Shown in pieces: positions 1 to 8,576 of a DNA stretch of 35,357 nt (positions within the stretch are counted from its first letter, which is position 1; every line of letters begins with the position of its first letter). Under the pieces are notes generated by a model. It worked only from the letters and a program-made list of their open reading frames with translations, did not search any database and had not been told where the DNA came from. Origin of the DNA: Myxococcota bacterium (GTDB lineage Bacteria > Myxococcota_A > UBA9160 > UBA4427); NCBI GenBank assembly GCA_028278345.1, contig JANQEL010000024.1:1-35357 (forward strand), in the 5' to 3' direction. A program made the position numbers and the translations under genes.

Positions 1-1
1 T

Positions 2-124
2 AAGGTCACCGCCGACAACCTGCACCTGCTGAAGGCCATGGGCAGCGCCACCTGCCTCTTCTCCCAAAGCACCCGGATCGGCTCGCGCGGACGTTTACCA
101 CAGGGGCATCTGAGAACCATCTGA
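2..124 (+). CDS. possible 3' end of an upstream coding region (partial)
   Basis: An open frame enters from the left edge and stops at TGA 122-124, giving about 40 residues that begin KVTADNLHLLKAMG. The first half reads like plausible protein; the last 15 residues, rich in Gly and Arg, do not. I do not recognise the family. It could equally be chance, since GC-rich DNA leaves many frames open. The rest of the stretch up to 280 holds no recognisable gene and no clear promoter for the next gene. Confidence 0.25.
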   Translation, partial: KVTADNLHLLKAMGSATCLFSQSTRIGSRGRLPQGHLRTI

Positions 125-280
125 GGCCGATTTTGTCGATCCTGCTCGGGTTTTTCGCTCGGGAGCCGATGGAATCGATGTGGCGGGCACAGTTGACGTG
201 AACTGGCAAACCTTCTGGCCGGCGCGTATCCTGCCGCCTTTCCCAGGCCCCACCCGAATCTACGAACGAGGCACGCCCGT

Positions 281-757
281 ATGGCGAGTGAAGCCCACGA
301 CCTGACCGTCGAGGCCGGCGCCGAGCTCGAACTCGTCGACATCGGCGAAGCCTGTCGCCGCTGCGGCGTCTCGGCGCGCACGATCCGCTACTACGAGGAG
401 GTCGGGCTGCTTCCCGGCGTACGCCGGCGCTCGTCGGGTCGCCGGGTCTACGGTCCCGACGAACTCGAGCGCCTCGCCTTCATCGGGCGCTTGAAGAAGC
501 TGGGCCTGACCCTCGCCGAGATCCGCGAGCTCAACGCGGTCTACGCCATCGCGGGTTCGACCCAGGACATGTTGCAGATGCTCGACGCGCTGCTCGGCCG
601 CCACCTCGACGACCTCGACGCGCGGATCGGCGAACTCTCTTCCCTGCGCGACGACATGAATCGCTACCGCGAGCGCGTCGGTCAGCGCGTCGGACAATTG
701 AATGGCGCGAACACCCGCGCGCTTTCCACCGAGTCATCCGAGGAAGACCTCTCATGA
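281..757 (+). CDS. MerR-family transcriptional regulator
   Basis: This 158-residue protein has a MerR winged helix-turn-helix at about residues 20-90. Visible hallmarks are the VDIGEACRRCGVSARTIRYY helix-turn-helix, the GLL wing and RVYGPDELERLAFI. A helical dimerisation segment rich in Leu, Asp and Glu follows (about 95-140). There is no Cys cluster of the metal-sensing type and no large ligand domain, so the effector is unknown. The ATG at 281 has a GAGG purine run a few bases upstream. Its stop overlaps the start of the acyl-CoA mutase gene (ATGA at 754-757), which implies translational coupling. By position it most likely controls the B12-dependent acyl-CoA mutase genes downstream; that role is inferred from context only. 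Confidence 0.85.
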   Translation: MASEAHDLTVEAGAELELVDIGEACRRCGVSARTIRYYEEVGLLPGVRRRSSGRRVYGPDELERLAFIGRLKKLGLTLAEIRELNAVYAIAGSTQDMLQMLDALLGRHLDDLDARIGELSSLRDDMNRYRERVGQRVGQLNGANTRALSTESSEEDLS

Positions 758-3700
758 GTCAGGCCCTGAAAGCCGTCGAAACGACTGCCAGCCATCCCGT
801 TCGCGTGGTCACCGCGGCGTCACTCTTCGACGGGCACGACGCCGCGATCAACATCATGCGTCGCATCCTGCAGAGTCAGGGTGCCGAGGTGATCCACCTC
901 GGGCACGACCGCTCGGTGGGCGAGGTCGTCGACGCGGCCATCCAGGAGGATGCCCACGCGATCGCGGTCTCGTCCTATCAGGGCGGGCATGTCGAGTTCT
1001 TCCGCTACATGGTCGAGCAGCTTCGCGAGCGCGGGGCCGGACACATCCGCGTCTACGGCGGCGGCGGCGGAACCATCGCACCGGACGAGATCGACTACCT
1101 GCACGGCATCGGAGTCGCGCGCATCTTCAGCCCCGAAGACGGTCGCCTGATGGGGCTCGAGGGAATGATCGGGCAGATCATCGAGGAGAGTCGCACGAAC
1201 GCGGCGGCAACCCCCGAGCTCGACCTCGAGACCCTCGATGCCCGTGACCACGGCGCCGTGGCCCGAGCGATCAGCCACATCGAGGCCACCCACGTCGACG
1301 AGACGTCCGGGGATCCCGCCACCGTGGCGCTGCGAGCACGGCTTCGCGAGCGCGCAGCCGCGCATCCCACCGCGGTGCTCGGGCTCACGGGAACCGGCGG
1401 TGCCGGCAAGTCGAGCCTACTCGACGAGCTGCTGCGTCGCTTCAAGCACGACGCGGGGGACGCCCAGATCGCGCTCCTGCTGGTCGATCCCACGCGCCGC
1501 CGCTCGGGCGGAGCCCTGCTCGGCGATCGCATCCGGCTGAACGCCGCCGGCGGTCCCAATGTCTTCATCCGCTCGATGGCCACCCGGCAAGCGAACCTCG
1601 CACTCTCCCAGGCGGTGTCCGACGCGCTGCTCGTGCTCGACGCTGCGGGCTTCGATCTGGTGATCGTCGAGACCGCGGGCATCGGCCAGAGCGATTCGGA
1701 GATCGTCGATCTCACCGAGCACTCGATCTACGTGATGACCCCCGATTTCGGCGCGCCCTCGCAGCTCGAGAAGATCGACATGCTCGAACTCGCCGACTAC
1801 ATCGTGATCAACAAGAGCGATCGCCGCGGTGCCCAGGACGCCCTGCGCGACGTGCGAAAGCAGTGGCGCCGCAACCGCACGCGATTCGACGCCCCCGACG
1901 AAGAAGTGCCGGTCTTCCCCGCGATCGCCCATCACTGGAACGACCCGGGGGTCGATCGTCTCTACGAAGCCTTGCGCCGCGATCTCGCGGAGGGCGGCGC
2001 GACCGCCTTCGAGGGGGAGATCGACGCCCTGAACGCGGCCCACGTGGGCGACGGCGCGATGCTGCCCGCGTCGAGCGATCGCTACCTGGCCGAGATCTCC
2101 CAGGTCGTGCGCGACTACCGCGGCGACACGGAGCGTTACGCCGAACGCGCCGCCACCGCCGACGCGCTGCGCCGCACCCTCGACGAACTCACTCGCAGCG
2201 ACGAGAACGGTCTCGATGCCGACGCCCGAAGCGCTCTCGAGAAGCGGCGCGAACGCGTGCTGGCGCAACTCCCCGGGGATTTGCGCCGCGAACTCGAAGA
2301 CTGGCCCGAAACGCGCGAGCGCTACCGAGCCGAAGAGCAGCACTACAAGGTGCGCGACCGCGAGATCCACGTGCGCAACCACGGCGAGACCCTCTCCGGG
2401 ACGTCGGTTCCGAAGGTGGCGCTTCCACGCGGAGACGATCGGGGCTCACTCACCCGTTACGTGCGCCAGGAGAACCTGCCCGGTCGCTTCCCCTTCACCG
2501 CGGGCGTCTTCCCCTTCAAGCGCGACGGCGAGGATCCCACCCGCATGTTCGCCGGAGAGGGCACCCCCGAGCGCACCAATCGCCGCTTCCACTACCTGTG
2601 TCGCGGCCAGAGTGCCGCGCGCCTTTCGACCGCCTTCGACAGCGTGACCCTCTACGGTCGCAACCCCGCCGAGCGCCCGGACATCCTCGGCAAGGTGGGC
2701 AATTCGGGCGTCTCGGTCTGCACCCTCGACGACGCGAAGAAGCTCTACTCGGGATTCGACCTCTGCGATCCGACCACGAGCGTGTCTCTCACGATCAACG
2801 GCCCGGCCCCGATGATCCTCGCCTTCTTCCTGAACGCGGCGATCGATCAGCAGGTCGAGAAGCATCTGATCGAGAAGGGCGAGCTCGAAGCCGTGCGCGC
2901 CCGCTGTGGTGGCGACTCGCTTCCGAGCTATGGCGGTGAGCTTCCCGAAGGCCACAACGGCCTCGGACTCGGCCTGCTCGGCATTCCCGGCGATCGCGCC
3001 GTCGATCGCGAGACCTATGGGCGCATCAAGGCCGACGCGCTCGCGCGTGTTCGCGGAACGGTGCAGGCCGACATCCTGAAGGAGGACCAGGCCCAGAACA
3101 CCTGCATCTTCTCGACGGGCTTCGCGCTGAAGATGATGGGAGACATCCAGCAGTACTTCATCGATCACGCGGTGCGGAACTTCTACTCGGTGTCGATCTC
3201 GGGCTATCACATGGCGGAAGCCGGGGCGAACCCGATCACCCAGCTGGCCTTCACCCTGGCGAACGGCTTCACCTTCGTCGAGTACTACCGCGCGCGGGGC
3301 ATGGACGTGGATACCTTCGCGCCGAACTTCTCGTTCTTCTTCAGTAACGGGCTCGATCTCGAGTACAACGTGATCGGACGCGTGGCGCGGCGCATCTGGG
3401 CGATCGCGATGCGCGAGCGCTTCGGCGCGTCGTCGCGCAGTCAGCAGCTCAAGTACCACATCCAGACGTCGGGCCGTTCGCTCCACGCCCAGGAGATGAA
3501 CTTCAACGACATCCGCACCACGCTCCAGGCGCTGACCGCGCTGCAGGACAACTGCAATTCGCTTCACACCAACGCCTTCGACGAAGCAGTGATGACGCCC
3601 ACCGAGGATTCGGTCCGGCGTGCGGTCGCGATCCAGCTGATCATCCAACGCGAGCTCGGCACGACGAAGAACGAGAACCCGATCCAGGGCTCGTATCTGA

Positions 3701-4155
3701 TGGACGAGCTCACGGATCTCGTCGAAGAGGCCGTGCTCCAGGAGTTCGAGCGGCTCTCCGAGCGCGGCGGCGTGCTGGGCGCGATGGAGACCCTCTACCA
3801 GCGCAGCAAGATCCAGGACGAGAGCCTCCACTACGAGTCGCTGAAGCACTCGGGCGAGTTGCCGATCATCGGCGTCAACACCTTCCTGAATCCGAACGAA
3901 GAAGAGGTCGGTGTGGCCTCCGACGAGCACACCCGCTCGACCACCGAGGAGAAGCAGTCGCAGCTCGACAACCTGGCTGCGCACCGAGCGCGCTTTGCCG
4001 ATGACACGCCCGGCGCGCTGGCCGCTCTGCAGCAGACGGCGATGGCCGGAGAGAACGTCTTCGAATCGCTCCTCGAAGCCACGAAGTCGGCGTCCCTGGG
4101 CGAGATCAGCGACGCATTGTTCGAAGTGGGAGGCAGGTACCGGCGCGCGATGTAG
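754..4155 (+). CDS. icmF: fused B12-dependent acyl-CoA mutase (isobutyryl-CoA mutase fused type, IcmF)
   Basis: This 1133-residue protein joins all parts of an adenosylcobalamin mutase system. An N-terminal B12-binding domain (about 15-145) carries DGHDAAIN with the cobalt-ligand His28. A MeaB-like G domain (about 200-420) has P-loop GTGGAGKS at 213-220 and NKSD at 353-356. A linker leads to the TIM-barrel mutase domain (about 560-1133). The family interconverts isobutyryl- and n-butyryl-CoA, and some members act on isovaleryl/pivalyl-CoA. Where methylmalonyl-CoA mutase has substrate-binding Tyr89 and Arg207 (Propionibacterium numbering), this protein has Phe599 and Gln781. That is the pair seen in isobutyryl-CoA mutases and argues against a carboxylated substrate. 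Domain order and overall length fit IcmF. It overlaps the MerR gene by 4 bases, and a GC-only hairpin spans its stop codon. The exact acyl substrate cannot be read from sequence. Confidence 0.95.
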   Translation: MSQALKAVETTASHPVRVVTAASLFDGHDAAINIMRRILQSQGAEVIHLGHDRSVGEVVDAAIQEDAHAIAVSSYQGGHVEFFRYMVEQLRERGAGHIRVYGGGGGTIAPDEIDYLHGIGVARIFSPEDGRLMGLEGMIGQIIEESRTNAAATPELDLETLDARDHGAVARAISHIEATHVDETSGDPATVALRARLRERAAAHPTAVLGLTGTGGAGKSSLLDELLRRFKHDAGDAQIALLLVDPTRRRSGGALLGDRIRLNAAGGPNVFIRSMATRQANLALSQAVSDALLVLDAAGFDLVIVETAGIGQSDSEIVDLTEHSIYVMTPDFGAPSQLEKIDMLELADYIVINKSDRRGAQDALRDVRKQWRRNRTRFDAPDEEVPVFPAIAHHWNDPGVDRLYEALRRDLAEGGATAFEGEIDALNAAHVGDGAMLPASSDRYLAEISQVVRDYRGDTERYAERAATADALRRTLDELTRSDENGLDADARSALEKRRERVLAQLPGDLRRELEDWPETRERYRAEEQHYKVRDREIHVRNHGETLSGTSVPKVALPRGDDRGSLTRYVRQENLPGRFPFTAGVFPFKRDGEDPTRMFAGEGTPERTNRRFHYLCRGQSAARLSTAFDSVTLYGRNPAERPDILGKVGNSGVSVCTLDDAKKLYSGFDLCDPTTSVSLTINGPAPMILAFFLNAAIDQQVEKHLIEKGELEAVRARCGGDSLPSYGGELPEGHNGLGLGLLGIPGDRAVDRETYGRIKADALARVRGTVQADILKEDQAQNTCIFSTGFALKMMGDIQQYFIDHAVRNFYSVSISGYHMAEAGANPITQLAFTLANGFTFVEYYRARGMDVDTFAPNFSFFFSNGLDLEYNVIGRVARRIWAIAMRERFGASSRSQQLKYHIQTSGRSLHAQEMNFNDIRTTLQALTALQDNCNSLHTNAFDEAVMTPTEDSVRRAVAIQLIIQRELGTTKNENPIQGSYLMDELTDLVEEAVLQEFERLSERGGVLGAMETLYQRSKIQDESLHYESLKHSGELPIIGVNTFLNPNEEEVGVASDEHTRSTTEEKQSQLDNLAAHRARFADDTPGALAALQQTAMAGENVFESLLEATKSASLGEISDALFEVGGRYRRAM

Positions 4156-4163
4156 CGCGCCGG
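4140..4163 (+). other. 9-bp GC-only hairpin spanning the icmF stop codon
   Basis: CCGGCGCGC (4140-4148), loop GATGTA (4149-4154) and GCGCGCCGG (4155-4163) form a perfect 9-bp stem in which every pair is G-C. The icmF stop TAG is at 4153-4155. There is no T-tract, so it is not an intrinsic terminator. It could slow RNA decay, pause ribosomes or damp read-through into the next gene. Confidence 0.6.
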
Positions 4164-4188
4164 GGTCCGGAGAGAGGCGCGCGATGTA
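4142..4188 (+). repeat. 13-bp direct repeat duplicating the icmF gene end
   Basis: GGCGCGCGATGTA occurs at 4142-4154, covering the last icmF codons and most of its stop, and again at 4176-4188. The second copy also reads Arg-Arg-Ala-Met-stop in its own local frame. This looks like a small local duplication of the 3' end of the gene. Confidence 0.7.
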
Positions 4189-4214
4189 AGCCCCGCTAGA
4201 CTCGGCGCCCCACG

Positions 4215-4230
4215 GATCCCAGCCGGGATC
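4215..4230 (+). other. small hairpin upstream of the methylmalonyl-CoA mutase gene
   Basis: GATCCC, loop AGCC, GGGATC is a perfect 6-bp stem that ends about 20 bases before the GGAG ribosome-binding sequence of the next gene. With the hairpin at the icmF stop it makes the 103-base gap structured. Any regulatory role is inference. Confidence 0.45.
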
Positions 4231-4258
4231 GCACAGAACGAAAACACCGGAGAAAGCA

Positions 4259-6409
4259 ATGAGTTGGGACCCCAAGGCCGCGGCCGACACCAAGCAGTGG
4301 GCGGACCTCGCCGCGAAGGAATTGCGCGGCAAGAACGCCGAAGACCTCGTCTGGAAGAGCGCCGAGGGCATCGAGATCAAGCCCCTCTACACCGCAGCCG
4401 ACCTCGAGAAGCTCGAGCTCGTCGACACCACTCCGGGCATGGCCCCCTTCATCCGCGGTCCCCGTGCGACCATGTACGCGAACCGCCCGTGGACCGTGCG
4501 CCAGTACGCCGGCTTCTCCACCGCCGAGGAATCGAACGCCTTCTACAAGGCGAACCTCGCCGCGGGCCAGCAGGGCCTTTCGGTGGCCTTCGATCTCGCC
4601 ACCCACCGCGGATACGACTCGGACCACCCGCGCGTGACCGGCGACGTCGGCAAGGCGGGGGTCGCGATCGATTCGATCGAGGACATGAAGATCCTCTTCG
4701 ACGAGATCCCACTGGGCGACGTGACCGTCTCGATGACGATGAACGGCGCCGTGATCCCGATCATGGCCTGCTACATCGCCGCCGGTGAAGAACAGGGTGT
4801 CAAGCGCGAGGATCTCGCCGGGACCATCCAGAACGACATCCTCAAGGAGTTCATGGTCCGCAACACCTACATCTATCCACCCGAGCCGAGCATGCGGATC
4901 GTGGCGGATATCATCGAGTTCACCGCGCACCAGATGCCCAAGTTCAACTCGATCTCGATCAGCGGCTATCACATGCAGGAAGCCGGAGCGAGCACGGTGC
5001 TCGAGCTCGCCTTCACCCTGGCCGACGGCCTCGACTACGTGCGCGCGGCGCTCTCGAAGGGCCTCGATGTCGACAAGTTCGCCGGGCGGCTCTCCTTCTT
5101 CTGGGCGATCGGGATGAACTTCTATCTCGAGATCGCGAAGATGCGCGCGGCGCGTCTGCTGTGGGCCGAGCTGATGGCCCAGTTCGACCCGAAGAGCCCG
5201 AAGTCTTCGATGCTGCGCACCCACTGTCAGACCTCGGGAGCGAGCCTCACCGAGCAGGATCCGATGAACAACGTGGTGCGCACGACGATCGAGGCGATGG
5301 CCGCGGTCTTCGGCGGCACCCAGTCGCTCCACACCAACGGCTACGACGAAGCCGTGAGTCTCCCGACCGACGCGGCCGCGCGCACCGCACGCAACACCCA
5401 GCTCATCCTGCAGGAAGAGACGGGGATCCCCGCAGTCGTCGATCCGTGGGGCGGTTCCTACTTCATGGAATCGCTCACCCACACCGTCGCCGAAGAGGCG
5501 CGCAAGGTGATCGCCGAGGTCGAAGCGCTCGGCGGCATGACCAAGGCGATCATGACCGGCATGCCGAAGCAGCGCATCGAAGAGGTCGCCACGCGCCGCC
5601 AGGCCCGCATCGATCGTTGTGACGAGACCATCGTCGGCGTGAACAAGTACATCCTCGAAGAGGAGCCCGAGATCGATGTGCGCGACATCGACAACACCGC
5701 GGTGCGCGAAGCCCAGGTGAAGCGCATCAACGAGATCAAGGCGTCGCGGGATCAGGCTGCGGTCGACAGTGCACTCGGCGAACTCAAGCGTCTGGCCGAA
5801 ACGGGCGAGGGCAATCTGCTCGAGCAGGCGATCGTCTGCGCCAAAGCGCGAGCCACCGTGGGTGAAATCTCGGAGACCATGGCCGAGGTCTACACCCGCC
5901 ACCGCGCCGAGGTGAGTTCGATCTCGGGCGTCTACGGCGGCGTCTACCAGGGCGACGAAGACTACGACGCGGTCTGCCAGGAAGTGGCGGCGTTCGCCGA
6001 TCAGGAAGGTCGACGGCCGCGCATGCTGGTCGTCAAGCTCGGCCAGGACGGTCACGATCGCGGCATGAAGGTGATCTCGACCGCCTTCGCGGACATGGGC
6101 TTCGACGTCGATGTCGGCCCGCTCTTCCAGACTCCGGAAGAAGCCGCTCGCCAGGCCGTCGACAACGACGTGCACGTAGTCGGCGTGTCGAGTCAGGCCG
6201 CGGGGCACAAGACGCTGGTGCCGCTTCTCGTAGAGGCGCTCAAGCAGGCCGGCGCACCCGACATCCAGGTGGTGGTGGGCGGCGTGATCCCGCCGCGCGA
6301 CTACGCCTTCCTGAAGGAGGCCGGCGCCGCCGCGATCTTCGGTCCGGGCACTGCGATTCCGAAAGCCGTGCGCGAGGTGCTCGGCGTGCTCAAGAGCCGG
6401 GCGTCGTGA
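4259..6409 (+). CDS. mcm: methylmalonyl-CoA mutase, single-chain
   Basis: This 716-residue adenosylcobalamin enzyme interconverts methylmalonyl-CoA and succinyl-CoA, the last step of propionyl-CoA assimilation. The substrate barrel comes first (about 40-560). It keeps the residues matching Tyr89, Arg207 and His244 of the Propionibacterium enzyme: Tyr83 in RQYAGF, Arg201 in VRNTYI and His238 in SGYHMQEAG. The C-terminal B12 domain (about 590-716) has DGHDRG with cobalt-ligand His599, then VVGVSS and VVVGGVIP. Ethylmalonyl-CoA mutase is the main alternative, but the length and overall match favour methylmalonyl-CoA mutase. The ATG at 4259 follows GGAG with good spacing. The gene sits between icmF and its own chaperone gene meaB, so the operon encodes two distinct B12 mutases. 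Confidence 0.95.
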   Translation: MSWDPKAAADTKQWADLAAKELRGKNAEDLVWKSAEGIEIKPLYTAADLEKLELVDTTPGMAPFIRGPRATMYANRPWTVRQYAGFSTAEESNAFYKANLAAGQQGLSVAFDLATHRGYDSDHPRVTGDVGKAGVAIDSIEDMKILFDEIPLGDVTVSMTMNGAVIPIMACYIAAGEEQGVKREDLAGTIQNDILKEFMVRNTYIYPPEPSMRIVADIIEFTAHQMPKFNSISISGYHMQEAGASTVLELAFTLADGLDYVRAALSKGLDVDKFAGRLSFFWAIGMNFYLEIAKMRAARLLWAELMAQFDPKSPKSSMLRTHCQTSGASLTEQDPMNNVVRTTIEAMAAVFGGTQSLHTNGYDEAVSLPTDAAARTARNTQLILQEETGIPAVVDPWGGSYFMESLTHTVAEEARKVIAEVEALGGMTKAIMTGMPKQRIEEVATRRQARIDRCDETIVGVNKYILEEEPEIDVRDIDNTAVREAQVKRINEIKASRDQAAVDSALGELKRLAETGEGNLLEQAIVCAKARATVGEISETMAEVYTRHRAEVSSISGVYGGVYQGDEDYDAVCQEVAAFADQEGRRPRMLVVKLGQDGHDRGMKVISTAFADMGFDVDVGPLFQTPEEAARQAVDNDVHVVGVSSQAAGHKTLVPLLVEALKQAGAPDIQVVVGGVIPPRDYAFLKEAGAAAIFGPGTAIPKAVREVLGVLKSRAS

Positions 6410-6418
6410 GCCACTTCC

Positions 6419-7417
6419 ATGGGTAGCGACGCCGAAGCCTCTGTGCCCTCGGCGGAGTTCCTCGAAGCGATCCGGAAGGGCGACCGCCGCTCCCTCGCGC
6501 GCGCGATCACCCTGATCGAGAGCGCCCGCGACGACCAGGCCGAGCAGGGGCAGCGCATCCTCGAAGCGCTCGTCCCCGAAACCGGCAAGGCGATCCGCGT
6601 CGGCGTGACCGGTGCCCCCGGCGCGGGCAAGAGCACCCTGATCGAAGCCCTCGGGATGCACCTGATCGAGAGGGGCCACCGCGTCGCCGTGTTGGCCGTC
6701 GACCCGACGAGCCCGGTGAGCGGCGGCAGCATCCTCGGCGACAAGACCCGGATGGAAGTGCTCTCGCGAGAAGCCGGAGCGTTCATCCGGCCTTCGCCGT
6801 CGGGCAGTTCCCTTGGCGGTGTCGCCCAGCGAACCCGTGAATCGATGCTGCTGTGCGAAGCGGCCGGCTACGACGTGGTGCTCGTCGAAACCGTCGGCAT
6901 CGGCCAATCGCAGATCGCCGTATCGGGCATGGTCGACTTCTTCCTGCTCGTACTGCTGCCCGCGGGCGGCGACGATCTCCAGGGCATCAAGAAGGGCGTC
7001 GTCGAGATCGCCGATGCGCTGGTCGTCAACAAAGCCGACGGCCCGACCCTCGAAGTCGCCGAACGCACGCGCACCGACTATGCAAACGCCATGCAGGTGA
7101 TCCGCTCGCTGTCCCCGACCTGGTCACCCCCGGTCCTGAAGGCCAGCGCGAAGACGAGCGAGGGCATCCCCGAGGTGTGGGAAACCGTGCTCGATCACCG
7201 CGCGCGCTTCGAGGAGAGCGGAGAATTCGAGGCGCGCCGTAGACGCCAGGCGCGGGACTGGATGTGGAGCCTGGTCGAAGACGGGCTGATGGGTGCATTT
7301 CGTGCGCATCCGGGGATCGCGGAAGAGATCGCCTCCCTCGAATCGAGGGTCGAAGACCGCGCCACCACTCCCCGCGCCGCTGCCACCGCGTTGCTCGACC
7401 GCTTCCTGAAGAAGTAG
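6419..7417 (+). CDS. meaB: MeaB/ArgK-type G-protein chaperone of methylmalonyl-CoA mutase
   Basis: This 332-residue GTPase belongs to the MeaB/MMAA family. The family gates adenosylcobalamin loading into methylmalonyl-CoA mutase and protects or rescues the enzyme from inactivation. The P-loop GAPGAGKS is at 65-72. The family segments DPTSPVSGGSILGDKTRM, the switch region VETVGIGQSQ and the specificity motif NKAD at 204-207 are all present. A helical C-terminal dimerisation arm follows. It starts 9 bases after the mutase stop, so it is co-transcribed. IcmF carries its own G domain, so this stand-alone copy presumably serves the neighbouring methylmalonyl-CoA mutase. Confidence 0.95.
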   Translation: MGSDAEASVPSAEFLEAIRKGDRRSLARAITLIESARDDQAEQGQRILEALVPETGKAIRVGVTGAPGAGKSTLIEALGMHLIERGHRVAVLAVDPTSPVSGGSILGDKTRMEVLSREAGAFIRPSPSGSSLGGVAQRTRESMLLCEAAGYDVVLVETVGIGQSQIAVSGMVDFFLLVLLPAGGDDLQGIKKGVVEIADALVVNKADGPTLEVAERTRTDYANAMQVIRSLSPTWSPPVLKASAKTSEGIPEVWETVLDHRARFEESGEFEARRRRQARDWMWSLVEDGLMGAFRAHPGIAEEIASLESRVEDRATTPRAAATALLDRFLKK

Positions 7418-7571
7418 CGCCTCCGGGAGAGAGAGTTTTTTCCCACGACCGTTCTCGGACCCTACACCTCTCGACCCAAGCAGCCGATTGAACAGGTGGA
7501 TTCGAGACGCGTCCGTCCGCTGGCTCTTGCCGGTGAACGCACCCGCGCGCGCAAGTTCGGAAGAGGGACCC

Positions 7572-8249
7572 ATGGTCCAGATCAACATGGCGAATCGCGA
7601 GATCAGCGTGAAGGTCGTCTACTACGGCCCCGCGCTCTCCGGCAAGACGTCGAACCTGTTGAAGCTCCACGAGCTGATGAATCCCGACTCGCGCGGCAAG
7701 ATGGTGACCCTCGACACGAAGGACGACCGCACCCTCTACTTCGACTTCATGCCCGTCGAGTTCACGACCTCGGGCGGGTTCTCGATCAAGACCAAGGTCT
7801 TCACCGTGCCCGGGCAGGTGATGCACAAGAGCACGCGCAAGGTCGTCCTCGCGGGTGCCGACGCCATCGCCTTCATCGCCGACTCCCAACGCAGCTCGGC
7901 CTCCGCGAACGCCTACTCGTGGCGCGACATGGAGGCCAACCTCAAGGCCAACGGCTTCGATTTCGAACGCATCCCGAAGGTCGTGCAGTTCAACAAGCGC
8001 GACCTGCCGGACGTGAAGCCCCTGCAGGAGATCCGCGACGCCTGGCAGGGCATCCCGGTCTTCCCCGCCGTCGCCACCAAGGGCGAAGGGGTGATCGAGA
8101 CCTACCGGGAGCTGATGCGCGTCCTCTACCGATCCCTCGACGAGAAGCACGACTTCTCGACGAAGTTCGGCTTGTCGGAAGAGGACTTCCTCAAGGGGTT
8201 GCTGAAGAATTTCGCCACCCCGCCGGGTTCTGGCAGTCCCACTGCCTAA
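7572..8249 (+). CDS. MglA-family small Ras-like GTPase
   Basis: This 225-residue protein matches MglA, the bacterial Ras-like switch that sets polarity and drives gliding in Myxococcus. Motifs in order are the G1 loop GPALSGKT (19-26), DDRTLYFDF with the intrinsic arginine finger Arg53, the DxxG-replacing TVPGQ with Gln82, and the G4 motif NKRD (141-144). The lack of the usual Walker B Asp (TVPG instead of DxxG) is an MglA trait. I chose ATG 7572 because GAAGAGGGA lies just upstream and the protein then begins like MglA; a TTG at 7488 would add 28 unlikely residues. It is about 30 residues longer than Myxococcus MglA, with a charged C-terminal tail. No MglB/roadblock gene is adjacent, so its GAP must lie elsewhere. 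Confidence 0.9.
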   Translation: MVQINMANREISVKVVYYGPALSGKTSNLLKLHELMNPDSRGKMVTLDTKDDRTLYFDFMPVEFTTSGGFSIKTKVFTVPGQVMHKSTRKVVLAGADAIAFIADSQRSSASANAYSWRDMEANLKANGFDFERIPKVVQFNKRDLPDVKPLQEIRDAWQGIPVFPAVATKGEGVIETYRELMRVLYRSLDEKHDFSTKFGLSEEDFLKGLLKNFATPPGSGSPTA

Positions 8250-8278
8250 TTGACACCCCCGACCCCCGGGGTTAGCGT
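8250..8278 (+). promoter_or_regulatory. candidate sigma-70-type promoter for ribBA
   Basis: A perfect -35 box TTGACA (8250-8255) begins directly after the preceding stop codon. A 17-base spacer follows, then TAGCGT (8273-8278), a weak -10. Transcription would start near 8285 and leave a leader of about 290 bases before ribBA. The region 8279-8576 holds no gene I can support and no FMN-riboswitch core that I can find. Confidence 0.45.
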
Positions 8279-8576
8279 CGATCGCGCGAAATCACGCACA
8301 ATCGAGCGAAGAAGCCCGGATTCGACTGCGGTCCAGTGGTGATTCGGGTGACTCGTTCGCGGAGGTGCGATCCTGCGGCCCCCACCGCAGCCCATCGTTC
8401 CCCGCGGTCCAGAGCGAGCACCCAGGTTCTGCACCCGCCGCACCCGAAGCGCCCGGCCCGGGCCAGCGAAGCTTCCAGGACATCGACAACCCAATAGGCG
8501 ACGGCCCGCGCCCGAAGGGGCCGCGTCAAATTCGGTTCGCGCCGACCCGGCGCCGACCCGCGAGGTCCATCCAACC

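Noticed and set aside
4196..6907. A 903-codon open frame on the minus strand opposite the methylmalonyl-CoA mutase and meaB genes
   Set aside because: It is the mirror of two well-recognised genes; its His/Asp/Arg-rich composition is what GC-rich third positions produce on the opposite strand.
7421..7441. Intrinsic terminator after meaB (CTCCGGGAG followed by a T-run)
   Set aside because: The stem is only three to four pairs with a tiny loop and is separated from the T-run by several bases.
8279..8576. FMN riboswitch before ribBA
   Set aside because: Neither the GCCCGCGA nor the GCCGAC core elements of the RFN motif are present.
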